A stretch of DNA of 64,000 nucleotides from Lacticaseibacillus zeae DSM 20178 = KCTC 3804 (GTDB taxonomy: Bacteria > Bacillota > Bacilli > Lactobacillales > Lactobacillaceae). Made by a program: the position numbers and the translations under genes. Location: positions 186,001 to 250,000 of the forward strand of contig NZ_BACQ01000031.1 of the NCBI RefSeq assembly GCF_000260435.1, in the 5' to 3' direction. Positions 1 through 8,935 of this stretch are shown here, one piece after another; positions within the stretch are counted from its first letter, which is position 1; every line of letters starts with the position of its first letter. The notes below the pieces were generated by a model. It made no database searches. It had not been told where the DNA came from and saw only the letters and a list, made by a program, of their open reading frames with translations.

Positions 1-1086
1 GCCTAATGTGACGACGGGTTTGAATGGTAGGAACATCGCGATGATCCAAGCGGTTAACGCACCCACAATCAATCCGACCACGCCGCCAGTCAGTGTCAGC
101 ATGACCGATTCTAAAAGAAACTGTTTCATGATTTCCGCGGGAGTAGCGCCGACTGCCATTCGGATGCCGATTTCCTGCGACCGTTCCGAAGCAGAAATGT
201 ACATCATGTTCATGACACCAACACCTGCAATCAGAAGGGAGATGCCGGCAATGGCACTCACAAACAGCGTTAAAGCACTGATGACATTACCAATGCCTTT
301 CAGTAATTCGCCGTAATCAAAATATTCATACTGGCCGCTGCGCCGTTCGCTGCCGGATTTTTTTAGCTGGCGAACAACATTGTTGGTTAACTTGCTAACG
401 TCGCTGCCGGTTTTATACGTGATCGCCAATTTTCGGCCTTCCTGAGAAAGTTGGCCCGCACGATAGGCTTTTTCCGGCACTAAGACATCAACGTCCAGCG
501 CGGAATACGCGGTTTTGGGTGGGTTGAAAACGCCGATAATGTTGTAGTTTTTGGTTCCGAGTTCAAGGGAAGAATTTAATGCTGCGGTATTGCCGTGGAA
601 AACCTTTTTGGCGAGCTTTTTGGAAATTAATGCATCCTCGCCATCTGTCTGTAGCGATTCTTGGCTAAACCCATGGCCGGCGTTTAGCTGAATGTTAGGT
701 TTCGCCTTATTAACTAAGGTGACGGACATCATCGTATCGGCATTTGCCAGCTGACCGTTGACTTGCAGCCGTTCTTTGTCGTGTTTAATGACGACTTTTT
801 TGATTTTATCCGGCGCCGTTTGCTTTGCCAGCGTGATGTCGCTCTCTTTAAAGCCAGCATCGGTTTCACTGCTGCTGGTGGGGTTGAAGGTGATTTCGGC
901 AGTTTGCTGGCCCTGGGTGTCGGCTTGCAGGTTCTTCACGGTCTCGGCCTTGATCCCATTGCCTAACGAAAGAATCGTGACGACAGACGCAATCCCAATG
1001 ACAATCCCGATCATCGTCAAGAAACTGCGGCGTTTATTAGCCGCCAGTGCGCGGAAGGAGATTCTGATGAGTTCACTTAGTCGCAT
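1..1086 (-). CDS. MacB-type ABC transporter permease (3' end beyond window)
   Basis: Membrane subunit of a three-part exporter with the ATPase and adaptor genes just upstream. The frame opens at ATG 1086 and stays open to the window edge, so about 362 residues are visible and the last membrane helix is missing. Visible order: a first helix near residues 17-40, a long extracellular domain of the MacB_PCD kind, then two helices near 265-290 and 325-350. The conserved cytoplasmic loop with SERSQEIGIRMAVGAT lies between these two. The start overlaps the ATPase end by 14 bases, indicating translational coupling. The family exports peptides, antimicrobials or lipids; the substrate cannot be told from sequence. 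Confidence 0.9.
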   Translation of the reverse strand, partial: MRLSELIRISFRALAANKRRSFLTMIGIVIGIASVVTILSLGNGIKAETVKNLQADTQGQQTAEITFNPTSSSETDAGFKESDITLAKQTAPDKIKKVVIKHDKERLQVNGQLANADTMMSVTLVNKAKPNIQLNAGHGFSQESLQTDGEDALISKKLAKKVFHGNTAALNSSLELGTKNYNIIGVFNPPKTAYSALDVDVLVPEKAYRAGQLSQEGRKLAITYKTGSDVSKLTNNVVRQLKKSGSERRSGQYEYFDYGELLKGIGNVISALTLFVSAIAGISLLIAGVGVMNMMYISASERSQEIGIRMAVGATPAEIMKQFLLESVMLTLTGGVVGLIVGALTAWIIAMFLPFKPVVTLG

Positions 1087-1762
1087 GGGCCACCTCCGTA
1101 TCACTGATGATCTGGCCGTCGAGGATTTTAATCATCCGATCGCTTTGCTCGGCAACGTGCTCATCATGCGTGACCATGATAATCGTGCCGCCTTTTCGGT
1201 GTAATTCTTTGAAAAGTTGCATAATGTCTGCTGAGGTATGACTGTCCAAAGCGCCAGTGGGTTCGTCAGCAATCAGAAACTGCGGCGAATTCGCCAAGGC
1301 GCGGGCAATCGCTACCCGCTGTTGCTGACCACCGGATAAGTTACGCGGCAATTTATTTTCCATACCCGTGAGGCCGACTGACTCAAGTAACTCGGAGATT
1401 TTGCCACGCACCTCCGATCGCCGGTGTCCGCCATAACTTAACGGAATCAGGACATTTTCAAAAATATTCAGGTTGTGAATGAGACTGAAGTTTTGAAAGA
1501 CGAACCCAACGTGACGATTCCGCATACGTGAAGCTTTAGTCGCATTGAAGTCGGCGACATTTTCGTCTTGGAAAAAATATTTGCCTTCAAATGCCGTGTC
1601 GAGAAAACCGATAATATTGATCAAGGTCGACTTGCCAGAACCCGAAGGCCCCATGATCGCAACGAATTCACCTTCGTCAATGTGCAGATTAATGTCTTTG
1701 AGGACGTGAAAAGCGGTCGCACCTTGACCGTAACTTTTGTTAACATGCTGAAGATCAATCAT
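1073..1762 (-). CDS. ABC transporter ATP-binding protein, MacB/LolD type
   Basis: Cytoplasmic ATPase powering the adjacent MacB-like permease. It shows Walker A GPSGSGKST, the ABC signature [15 protein letters not shown], Walker B FLIADEPTGALD and the switch histidine in MVTHDEHV. The length of 229 residues is normal for the family. ATG 1762 is preferred to TTG 1765 because an AAGGTGA site sits six bases upstream of the ATG. The gene overlaps the 3' end of the adaptor gene and is overlapped by the permease start, so all three are read as one operon. The substrate is not indicated. Confidence 0.95.
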   Translation of the reverse strand: MIDLQHVNKSYGQGATAFHVLKDINLHIDEGEFVAIMGPSGSGKSTLINIIGFLDTAFEGKYFFQDENVADFNATKASRMRNRHVGFVFQNFSLIHNLNIFENVLIPLSYGGHRRSEVRGKISELLESVGLTGMENKLPRNLSGGQQQRVAIARALANSPQFLIADEPTGALDSHTSADIMQLFKELHRKGGTIIMVTHDEHVAEQSDRMIKILDGQIISDTEVAHATK

Positions 1763-2822
1763 CAACGGTCACCTTCGCTCCGTCTTTGGTTGATTTAGTG
1801 GGGTTTTCCAAAATACGGTCGCCGCTGCTGAGGCCTTTCGTGACTTCATACATGTCGTCTTTTTTGGTGTAAGTGATCTTGGTTCGCACTGCGCGGCCAT
1901 TGACAACTTTGTAAACGGCGCCTTGACGTACTGCGGTTTTAGGAATCTGCAGGCCGCTCAGAGGGATGATCATGCTGACCGACTGGCCGTTCAAAAAGCC
2001 GTGATCTAACTTAGCGGTGACATCGTACTTCGCCAGATTCGGCTTGCTGGATTTCGCCGGATCGCTGCTGATGAAGTTAATGGAAGTTGTCTGTTTCGTT
2101 TTGGTCGACAGTGCCTGCACCGTTACCGACTGATCAACTTTAACATCGGCATAATCAAATTCGGAAACCTGACCGACTGCTTCCATGTCCGAGGAGGTTT
2201 CGGTGATCGATTGCTGGCCGTTTGCTTGATAGTCAATATACAGGCGACCGGCAAACGGCGCCTTAACAATGGTGTTGAGGTTTTGTTGCAGTTTAGCCAC
2301 ATCTTGGTTGGCTTGGTCAACAGCCGCGGCCGAATCCTGACGATTGCTTTGTGCTTCATCCAATTGCGACTGCAGGTCAGACTTTTGCGGATCGTCAGCT
2401 GCCAACTGATTGAGTGACGACTTGAGTTGGTTGATTTTGTCATCCAATTGTTTAAGACTGCGTTGTTGTTTTTGGAGTGACTGGTTGGCCGTGGTGATTT
2501 TTTCCTGAACGTCAGGGTGGTAGACCGTTAGCAGTTGTTGGCCGGCCGCCACGGTATCGCCGTTTTTGACCGATTGATTCTGCACCGTGCCTTCAGGAAC
2601 CTCGATTTTTTGCGTGCGGGTTGCCTGGGCTTGGCCGGACAACCGCAATTCGTGGCGCTTAACCTGAAAAGTCGCCACCGTGTCCGAAGCCGTTGACTGC
2701 TGGGGCTGCTTATGTTGGGTCATAAAGAAAATAATGGTTACAACAATGATGGCTAAAATTCCGATGCCAATGATCACCATTCGTTGGGAAATACCTTTGT
2801 GCTTCGCCTGTCGCTTTTTCAA
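1755..2822 (-). CDS. Efflux adaptor protein (HlyD/MacA-like membrane fusion protein)
   Basis: Membrane-anchored adaptor that in Gram-positive MacAB-like systems helps pass substrate to or from the permease. From TTG 2822 it has 355 residues: a basic N-terminus KKRQAKHKG, one membrane helix near 15-38, a lipoyl/barrel-sandwich half, a long coiled coil rich in Gln, Lys and Asp near 100-190, and beta-barrel domains to the end. The TTG start follows GGAGGCGG at good spacing. The open frame runs 25 codons further upstream, but those codons cover the promoter. First gene of the operon adaptor-ATPase-permease. Confidence 0.88.
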   Translation of the reverse strand: MKKRQAKHKGISQRMVIIGIGILAIIVVTIIFFMTQHKQPQQSTASDTVATFQVKRHELRLSGQAQATRTQKIEVPEGTVQNQSVKNGDTVAAGQQLLTVYHPDVQEKITTANQSLQKQQRSLKQLDDKINQLKSSLNQLAADDPQKSDLQSQLDEAQSNRQDSAAAVDQANQDVAKLQQNLNTIVKAPFAGRLYIDYQANGQQSITETSSDMEAVGQVSEFDYADVKVDQSVTVQALSTKTKQTTSINFISSDPAKSSKPNLAKYDVTAKLDHGFLNGQSVSMIIPLSGLQIPKTAVRQGAVYKVVNGRAVRTKITYTKKDDMYEVTKGLSSGDRILENPTKSTKDGAKVTVDD

Positions 2823-2867
2823 ACTTCCGCCTCCATGTAAACGTATTTTTACCGTGCCGTTGGTGCA

Positions 2868-2897
2868 AGTATACGGATTGATTGGGTTAACGTCCAA
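2868..2897 (-). promoter_or_regulatory. Promoter of the MacAB-like operon
   Basis: On the minus strand TTGGAC and TATACT are separated by 18 bases, about 46 bases upstream of the TTG start at 2822. Placing the promoter here also argues against the longer reading of the adaptor gene. Prediction from motif and spacing only. Confidence 0.6.
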
Positions 2898-3092
2898 TCA
2901 TAGATTTCGCTGAATTTTGTTGGTTTTCCGATTAAGAAACGAACTTTGTAAAATAAATGACAGTTTAAGGTTGGAAGGGTGATTCGGTGCAGATATTGAC
3001 ATGCGTCAGACGAAGCAGACTGGGGGATTAGGTGAATTGTTAACTTGAGATAACAAGTGGCTTATTTTTCGGATCTTTGAATTTTGTGAAAA

Positions 3093-3108
3093 AGTTTCAC
3101 GTGAAACA
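3093..3108. other. parS-like site 1
   Basis: AGTTTCACGTGAAACA has a perfect 14 bp palindromic core. It differs only slightly from the Bacillus subtilis ParB site TGTTCCACGTGAAACA. It lies between the MacAB-like operon and the terminator of the XRE gene. Confidence 0.75.
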
Positions 3109-3135
3109 GCTGGGCTAGTTGAAACTGAAACGAAT

Positions 3136-3172
3136 AAATAAGCGATCGTCAGATGATTGCGATCGCTTATTT
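3136..3172. terminator. Intrinsic terminator with 13 bp stem
   Basis: AAATAAGCGATCG and CGATCGCTTATTT form a perfect 13 bp stem around an 11 base loop, with T-rich sequence beyond. It sits 12 bases past the stop of the XRE-ImmA/IrrE gene on the minus strand and could stop transcription from either side. Confidence 0.75.
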
Positions 3173-3184
3173 TTAAAATTGAAA

Positions 3185-4366
3185 TTAAGTTGTAGGATTT
3201 TTCGTAAAACGACGAGGAAATGGAATGACGTTCTGCATATTAACGTAGCTGTGCTGCGGCTGATACTTTGTGAAGAAGTTGGGTTCCAATGCGAAGAGCT
3301 GGGCAATGAACGTCGGTCTGACATGAAGATGACGCGAAAGATCTCGAAGCGTCAGCACTTGCTGATTAAATAGGAGCGTTATAAGAGCACGAATTTTCCC
3401 CGGACGGACTGGCACCAGTTGATCATCCAATGGTTCCATGATTTTGTAACTCTTTTTTGTACGTTGACCAAAGAAATAGCGTTGTTCTTGATAACTCATA
3501 AGCCCTAGTGCGTATGCGTGCATCGCCATGGCGACAATCGAGACCTGATATTTACGTTTTAAATCAAGATAATAATCAGGATTTGAACGGCGATATAGTT
3601 TTTTGAAGTCCGCAGTGAAATCCTCAATGGGTAAAAGGAATTCTGCTGCAAAAGTGTGAGCTTCATGTTCGATTTGCTTATATTCAGCCGCTGTTAGTTC
3701 ATCAAAGTCAATGGCACCATGAAGAAGCAAATGACCTAATTCGTGGGCGAGATCAAAATTGCGGCGAACGGCTGACTTCTTAATGGAGCCTAGTACAATC
3801 CATGCATGTCCGTTATCGGCTATGGTTGAATAGGCGTCGATATGGACACCGAGATCTTTCTCAACTATATAGATACCGGCTTGTTCAAGTTTTGCCATTA
3901 AGTCGTGATTATCTTGAAGACTTAGGAACTGCCGTGCTATTTTTGCGACTTCACGAATTTTTGTCAGATTGTTCGTTCCAGACAGCTTTGTTTGTACCAT
4001 TTGTTGAAGTTTATCGAATCCGGCGGGCTTGACGCTGACGAACTTTTCAAAGTAGCTAGTTAAGCCGTCTGCAAAATCTAAATAGCGGGCTTCTAGCTTT
4101 GTTTTTTTCCGACTCGAACGATCTGTCGTTCGGAACGCGATCTTTGCTTCATGCACAACATGTTTCGGTGCATTACCGCTCACTAAAAAGGCCATGTCAA
4201 CGTTGAAAATCTGTTGAAGGACATTAAGGATCTCGATTTTGGGCATAACATTTTCCGTTTCGTATTGCCAGACGGCTTGTTCGGTTACCCCGATTTGTAC
4301 GCTAAGATCTTTGCGGGTATAGCCGTTTAATTCCCGCAGTGCTTTTAGTTTTGAGCCAATAAACAT
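3185..4366 (-). CDS. XRE-family regulator fused to ImmA/IrrE metallopeptidase domain
   Basis: A 393-residue protein joining a Cro/C1 helix-turn-helix (residues about 5-60, with TRKDLSVQIGVTEQAVWQYE) to a DUF955 zinc peptidase domain. The domain carries HELGH at 208-212 and a second metal-ligand region EHEAHTFAAEFLLP near 234-247. Such proteins cleave or derepress partner repressors in phage, ICE and stress circuits, and many are the toxin or antitoxin half of two-gene systems. Here regulator and peptidase are in one chain and no separate partner gene is adjacent. The last 100 residues are family-specific. It is transcribed alone between two terminators. The target is unknown. Confidence 0.9.
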   Translation of the reverse strand: MFIGSKLKALRELNGYTRKDLSVQIGVTEQAVWQYETENVMPKIEILNVLQQIFNVDMAFLVSGNAPKHVVHEAKIAFRTTDRSSRKKTKLEARYLDFADGLTSYFEKFVSVKPAGFDKLQQMVQTKLSGTNNLTKIREVAKIARQFLSLQDNHDLMAKLEQAGIYIVEKDLGVHIDAYSTIADNGHAWIVLGSIKKSAVRRNFDLAHELGHLLLHGAIDFDELTAAEYKQIEHEAHTFAAEFLLPIEDFTADFKKLYRRSNPDYYLDLKRKYQVSIVAMAMHAYALGLMSYQEQRYFFGQRTKKSYKIMEPLDDQLVPVRPGKIRALITLLFNQQVLTLRDLSRHLHVRPTFIAQLFALEPNFFTKYQPQHSYVNMQNVIPFPRRFTKNPTT

Positions 4367-4483
4367 GACGAAGGGCGCTTATTCTGCGCCGGCCTCGCTG
4401 AAAATTCTGCTTAATTCTAGCATATAAATTTAAACTTTACCGCAAATATCGCTTGTTTTTTAAAGTATACTTGCCCGCCATAA

Positions 4484-4523
4484 AAAAATCAGCCCCAACA
4501 AGAATTCGTTGGGACTGATTTTT
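4484..4523. terminator. Bidirectional terminator
   Basis: AAAAATCAGCCCCAAC pairs with GTTGGGACTGATTTTT, with one mismatch, around an eight base loop. A- and T-runs lie on both sides. It serves the small two-gene operon on the minus strand. Confidence 0.85.
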
Positions 4524-4688
4524 GAATGTTCACCGGCTAAGCCAACTTGGGGCTACCGACCTTTTTGATCATATTGCGGTTCGCTATCTGGAGACGAAGC
4601 ATTTGACGATCACTGGGCGTTGTGAAGGGTGCAAAAGGTTAGCAAGACGTCAAAGCTTCTTTCAGATGGCACCCACATCAATGGAGGA

Positions 4689-4865
4689 CTAGCGAACCGT
4701 CAACAAGCTAATGCCAGTGGCTAATAGCAGGATGGCGACAACGGATTGGACACTGATTTGCCATGTCTTGAATGTTTTGGTGCGCCATTCTGCCACGATC
4801 ACCGCCAACGTGATGATGAAGGCGACAACGACCATGATTAGTAATTGAACGACCAGACTATCCAT
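4689..4865 (-). CDS. Small two-helix membrane protein
   Basis: A 58-residue frame starting MDSLVVQLLIMVVVAFIITL and ending LLLATGISLLTVR. Two hydrophobic stretches (about 5-25 and 40-56) flank a short charged loop AEWRTKTFKT. The ATG follows GAGGTG at good spacing. It begins 10 bases after the stop of the 86-residue gene upstream, so the two form an operon ending at the terminator 4484-4523. The size and hydrophobicity resemble small membrane toxins or holin-like proteins, but no family is recognised. On the minus strand a 10 bp inverted repeat links the stop region (TAGCGAACCG at 4690) with 4576-4585. Confidence 0.65.
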   Translation of the reverse strand: MDSLVVQLLIMVVVAFIITLAVIVAEWRTKTFKTWQISVQSVVAILLLATGISLLTVR

Positions 4866-4875
4866 GTGAACACCT

Positions 4876-5136
4876 CTAAACTTCTAAATCGAAATACGGA
4901 TTGATCTTCTTTTGAATATTGTGAATTTGGATGAGATCAATCTGCGGAAAGAGTCGATAGATGAACCCGGCGAAATTATCACGATGATATTTGTAGTTCA
5001 TCCGCGCCATCCGATGCTGCCGATTTTCGGCGGTAATCTCCCAGACTTCTAAATTATAGTCCGCATTTTTAACGATACTGATATAAGTATGTTTGTTGAT
5101 CCAAACTACAGGATGCATTGTCGATTGTTCTAACAT
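4876..5136 (-). CDS. Conserved-looking small protein of unknown function
   Basis: 86 residues, soluble, rich in aromatic and basic residues (VVWINKHTYISIVKN, RHRMARMNYKYHRDNF-like centre), with no signal peptide or membrane segment. The ATG follows GGAGGGG with eight bases between, a strong site that supports translation. It lies directly upstream of the 58-residue membrane protein and is probably co-transcribed with it. A TATACT -10 box lies near 5226-5231 on the same strand. I do not recognise the family. The leader contains ACTGATCAGT and a TTGCGGCATCGCAA hairpin, possible structure in the 5' untranslated region. Confidence 0.65.
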   Translation of the reverse strand: MLEQSTMHPVVWINKHTYISIVKNADYNLEVWEITAENRQHRMARMNYKYHRDNFAGFIYRLFPQIDLIQIHNIQKKINPYFDLEV

Positions 5137-5461
5137 AACGAGACCCCTCCATCAGCAGATTTTGCGATGCCGCAACGTTACTGATCAGTGACACGATCAC
5201 GCCCAAATAACGTGCAACATGCCTTGAGTATAGCAGAAAATTTGCGCTACTGCGGTCTTGACTTTGCGTGGCGAACACGTTATAGGGGGTCGCTGAAAAC
5301 GTTGATGTGACAACGTTTTGGCCGCAAAAATTAAATAATTTTCGGCCATGAATTTTGGAGAAAATGATGAGAACGCGTGTTTGTAAAGGGGTAACAATGT
5401 CGCTATCAAATTTTTAATAATCGCAATGCTTTTTGAGTCCCGAGTTTGGTATGCGAATCAA

Positions 5462-6247
5462 TTAAATCAGGTTGAAGTGGGCAAGTGCGTTGGGAATGCC
5501 ATTTTTGCGGTAGTCGTCGGTTTGGTAATCGGCAATTGCGGCGACCTTGGAATAGGCGTTTCCCATGGCGATGCCGGTATCGGCGGCTTGGAGGAGCGGA
5601 ATGTCGTTGTAACCGTCGCCAAATGCATAGGTAGGCACACCGCGCAAGGCAGGTTGATTCAACAGAATCGACATGCCACTGCCTTTTGAAATGCCATGAT
5701 TGACGACATCAAAGGAAAAGTGGGAATTGCGATAGAAGGTCAATTCAGGAAAGTCTTGAATGAACTGCTTACCTAACTGATCGCCGGTCTGATTCCAAGG
5801 TAAAAAGATGAGCAACAGCGACAAGGCTGCTTCCTGATAATACTTAGGATTGATCGGCGGCGGGGTCTGGTGCACTTGCGCGTAATTGTCGGTGGTGAGT
5901 TGATCATAGCCGGTTAAAGCAGAGGCCTCGCTGGAGTACATGGCTACCTGAATATCCTGAGCTGCGGTTGCATTAAGAAACCGCACCAGCTGAGGTTCGC
6001 CGATGACGCTTTGAAAAATATGCTCGCCATTAAGGAAAACATCCCCGCCATTAGCCGTAATCGCACTCCGAATGCCGGTAGCTGCCATAATATCGGCTAA
6101 TTCGTAATAGCTGCGGCCAGTAGCAATGACCGGCAACACGTCATTGGCTTCTAACGCTTTAAGGGCCTTTACGTTTTCCGGCGGCACTTGCTTTTCATCG
6201 TTGAGCAAGGTTTGATCTAAATCGAAAAATACAACGGCTTTATACAT
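5462..6247 (-). CDS. Cof-type HAD-IIB sugar-phosphate phosphatase
   Basis: Cytoplasmic hydrolase of the haloacid dehalogenase superfamily, Cof/YidA branch, which removes phosphate from small phosphorylated metabolites. Motif I FFDLDQTLL is at the N-terminus, motif II (T in PVIATGRSYYE) follows, and motif IV GDGYNDIPLL lies near 215 before MGNAYSKVAAIADYQTDDY. The C2-type cap lies between. The start at ATG 6247 (261 residues) follows CGGAGG; an upstream in-frame start adds 12 unlikely residues. It is monocistronic between the 5' region of the small operon and the nagB terminator. The substrate cannot be predicted. Confidence 0.9.
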   Translation of the reverse strand: MYKAVVFFDLDQTLLNDEKQVPPENVKALKALEANDVLPVIATGRSYYELADIMAATGIRSAITANGGDVFLNGEHIFQSVIGEPQLVRFLNATAAQDIQVAMYSSEASALTGYDQLTTDNYAQVHQTPPPINPKYYQEAALSLLLIFLPWNQTGDQLGKQFIQDFPELTFYRNSHFSFDVVNHGISKGSGMSILLNQPALRGVPTYAFGDGYNDIPLLQAADTGIAMGNAYSKVAAIADYQTDDYRKNGIPNALAHFNLI

Positions 6248-6334
6248 AATTTCCTCCGATATCCGAGTTTGTGATGGCTTCATTTTACCATGAATCGGGA
6301 TTAAAAATAGAAGCGCTTGCAGAGTGTGAAGGTG

Positions 6335-6462
6335 CCCACGCTATAACGCGTTCGTTGGCACTGAAGCCTGCGTATAAGGAACTTGGACGCACAATATGCG
6401 CTTGGGCCATCACGCCTAAGGACGCTTACACTCACTAAACGCTCCTACTCACGTTCGCATTA
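6335..6462 (+). repeat. Interspersed palindromic repeat, copy R1 (degenerate)
   Basis: Shares CTATAACGCGTTCG, GCCTGCGTATAAGGA, GGGCCATCACGCC and CGCTTACACT with the better-preserved copies at 55058, 55181 and 61858 in the same order and spacing. Its own arms pair less well than those of the other copies. It lies just beyond the nagB terminator. Confidence 0.7.
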
Positions 6463-6464
6463 AA

Positions 6465-6490
6465 AAAGCAGGCCACTTAGCCTGCTTTCA
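6465..6490 (-). terminator. nagB terminator
   Basis: AAAGCAGGC pairs perfectly with GCCTGCTTT around a six base loop, followed on the minus strand by a T-run. Confidence 0.85.
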
Positions 6491-6512
6491 GTGATGACGT
6501 TTTAGCAACGGG

Positions 6513-7223
6513 TTATTTCTTGCTCAACTTACTTGCAGCTGCCTTGTCCAAGATGACAACAACATCCGGATGCTTCTGCAAAATAGATGCAGGCACGTCG
6601 TTGGTAACCGGGCCTTCGATCATCTTTTGAACGGCGTCGGCTTTGTTTTCACCAAAGGCCAGAAGCAAGATCTTCTTGCTCTTCATGATGGAACCGATAC
6701 CCATGGAATAAGCGTAACGCGGTACATCGTCCTTATTTTCAAAGAAGCGAGCGTTGGCGTCAATGGTGTTTTGGGTTAACGGAACCTTCCGTGTTTCTGC
6801 GTCAAACGGTGAACCCGGTTCGTTGAAGCCAATGTGACCGTTGCGGCCAATTCCCAGAACCTGAATGTCGATTGGGTGATCGGCAATGACTTTGTTATAA
6901 CGCTTGGTTTCTTCTTCAGGATCCTTGGCAAGGCCGTTTGGCACGAAGGTTTCCTTAAACGGTTTCTTGTCAAAAAGGTGACTCTGCATGAAATAGCGAT
7001 AACTCTGATCGTTATCCGGTGACATGCCAACATATTCATCCAGGTTGATCGATGTCATGTTGCTGAAATCAACATCACTGTTCACCATTGCCTGATACAT
7101 GGTGACAGGCGTGCTGCCGGTAGCCAGGCCGAGCACCTTGGCACCGTTGTCCATCCCTTGCTTAATCAGTTCAAATGCGTATTTACCTGCTTCTGTGTCG
7201 TTATCAAAAACTTTAACATCCAT
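6513..7223 (-). CDS. nagB: Glucosamine-6-phosphate deaminase
   Basis: Converts glucosamine 6-phosphate to fructose 6-phosphate and ammonium, the entry of amino sugars into glycolysis. At 236 residues it is the short allosteric-loop-free form usual in Firmicutes. Visible family motifs are GLATGSTP, the LDEYVG loop with catalytic Asp62, and [14 protein letters not shown] with the active-site histidine. The start follows GGGGGA. Its promoter lies between two palindromes of the NagR/YvoA operator type, so induction by GlcNAc or GlcN is likely. An IS lies directly upstream of the distal operator but leaves the promoter intact. Confidence 0.96.
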   Translation of the reverse strand: MDVKVFDNDTEAGKYAFELIKQGMDNGAKVLGLATGSTPVTMYQAMVNSDVDFSNMTSINLDEYVGMSPDNDQSYRYFMQSHLFDKKPFKETFVPNGLAKDPEEETKRYNKVIADHPIDIQVLGIGRNGHIGFNEPGSPFDAETRKVPLTQNTIDANARFFENKDDVPRYAYSMGIGSIMKSKKILLLAFGENKADAVQKMIEGPVTNDVPASILQKHPDVVVILDKAAASKLSKK

Positions 7224-7242
7224 AATTGATATCCCCCTTATC

Positions 7243-7297
7243 TGGTCTAGTCCAATATAGCATCAAAAAGTAACCGTGTCAACAATGGTCTATACCT
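7243..7297 (-). promoter_or_regulatory. nagB promoter with two NagR/YvoA-like operators
   Basis: Minus-strand TTGACA (7277-7282) and TATATT (7254-7259) are 17 bases apart, a near-perfect sigma-A promoter. TGGTCTAGTCCA (7243-7254) abuts the -10 box and TGGTCTATACCT (7286-7297) lies just upstream of the -35 box. Both resemble the dre sites bound by the GntR-family repressor NagR/YvoA. The repressor gene is not in the window. Confidence 0.8.
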
Positions 7298-7310
7298 AAT
7301 TTTGAAATTT
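7282..7310. repeat. Left target-site duplication of the IS
   Basis: A 29-base sequence, repeated exactly and in the same orientation at 8936-8964, flanks the IS. It includes the distal nagB operator. Confidence 0.9.
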
Positions 7311-8935
7311 TGTCGACCGCAAGCGATATTGTCTTAAGTAAGCAGTTAGCCAAAGTGTCACAAAAACTGTAACCTCTTAGAAGATACATCTAGGAGGAAT
7401 CACATGAAGAAGGTTGTCTTAACAATGAAAGAAGAAGAACGTTACCGAGTCATCAAAGCAGTGGTCAATGGTAAGACCTCCGTGCAACGCGCAGCCGTTA
7501 AGCTCAAGCGCTCCGAACGAACCATCTACCGATTGATCAAGCTTTACAAGCAACAAGGCAAAGACGGCTTTATCCATGGCAATGCCGGTCGTGAGCCCGC
7601 CAACAAACGCAACGCGCAACTCGAACGCCAGATCATTCGTCTGTACACCAACAAGTATGCCGGATTCAACATCGCCCATTTTCACGAGTTCTTAACCACT
7701 GCCGAACAAATCGCCATCTCCGAATCCTCACTCCGGCTCTTATTCAGACACCACCACATTCTCTCACCCAAAGCTCACAAGGCCACAAAACGTCGGATCA
7801 AGCGTGAATTAAAAGAAAAAGAAAAGAAGTCCAAGCTCCTATCCAAACGTGATGAAGCCACCTTGTCAGCCATCGAGGTTGTCGAAAACATCAAAGCCCA
7901 TCCAGAACGTCCTCGGAAACATTATTCTGGTGAACAGGTACAAATGGATGCTTCCTGAGAGTATTGGTTTGGTACTCAAAAAACCACCTTACACGCAGCC
8001 ATTGATGATCAGTCCGGGAACGTTGTCGGCGGCTACTTTGCCAAACAAGAAACACTCAGCGGCTATTATCATGTGTTTGCCCAAGTCCTTCGCGATTATG
8101 GCGCTCCAGCAGAATTCCTAACGGATCGGCGCACCGTGTTTAACAGCAACAAAAAAGAGGGCTCACCTTCGACCGAGAACCCTCTTACACGTTTCGGCTA
8201 TGCCTGCCAGACACTTGGAACAGAACTTTCGGTCACCAGTATTCCGCAAGCCAAAGGCCGTATAGAACGTCTTCTGGAGACTTTTCAAGATCGGCTCACA
8301 AGTGAACTGCGGTTGCATAACATCACCACAATCGCAGATGCCAATCGGTTTTTGGTCGGCTTTATCAAGCGTTACAATGACCGCTTCGCATCTACCATCA
8401 AAAGTAGCATGTCGGTGTTTGATAAGCAACTAACACCCAAGGAAATTGACAATATTTTGATCATTGCCAATGAACGCAGCATCGGCCACGGACACTGTGT
8501 TCGCTTTGACAACAAACGCTATCTGCCACACCGGAATGGCGAATTGGTTTACTTACCACCGCATACAAAGGTCTTAGTCATCAAAAGCTTCACGGGCAGA
8601 CTTTATATGACCACTGATGATGACCAGGTGTACGATCTTTTCTGTGTGCCAAAAGAACAGTTCATGTCAGCCAAATTCGATCTTACGCTAGCTGCGGCAC
8701 CAACTCCTAAACGAACCAAGAAAGTCCCGGCAATTACGCATCCGTGGCGCCGCGCCAACTATCGCGATTACCTTGATTCTCTTGGCATTAACAGGACAAG
8801 GGTTAAACAGTTGGTCGCCGAACGATATCCATACAAGAATTCACAAGCGATTCAAGTCTAATTAGGATCATCTCGCGTCCAGTTTTCGGACGCATGTTTT
8901 ATGGAATTTACTGTCAAAGTCGAAAATCGCTTGAC
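7311..8935 (+). mobile_element. IS1202-type (ISNCY family) insertion sequence
   Basis: A 1.6 kb element carrying one DDE transposase frame. The ends have related inverted sequence: TGTCGACCGCAAGCGATATT at the left and, read inward on the other strand, TGTCAAGCGATTTTCGAC at the right, sharing CAAGCGATWTT. Long 27-29 bp direct duplications are characteristic of the IS1202 group, and the 29 bp repeat here fits. The insertion lies just upstream of nagB. The transposase has a premature stop, so this copy is probably not autonomous. The family assignment rests on the transposase and the duplication length. Confidence 0.85.
7404..8861 (+). pseudogene. IS transposase interrupted by one in-frame stop
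   Basis: One continuous reading frame of 485 codons is broken only by TGA at 7956-7958, directly after QVQMDAS, the first catalytic Asp region. The downstream part resumes in the same frame with EYWFGTQKTTLHAAIDD. An N-terminal helix-turn-helix (VQRAAVKLKRSERTIYRLIK), the second Asp in FLTDRRTVF and the Glu in AKGRIERLLE complete a DDE integrase core, followed by a beta-rich C-terminal domain. The start has AGGAGGA before ATG. A single C-to-T change (CGA to TGA) or a W-to-stop change would explain the break. Confidence 0.88.

Noticed and set aside
3185-4366. Toxin-antitoxin pair with the XRE-ImmA gene
   Set aside because: HTH and peptidase are in one protein and no partner gene overlaps or adjoins it.
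7404-8861. Programmed readthrough or recoding at the transposase TGA
   Set aside because: No recoding structure seen; the IS1202 group makes its transposase from one frame, so a plain nonsense mutation is simpler.
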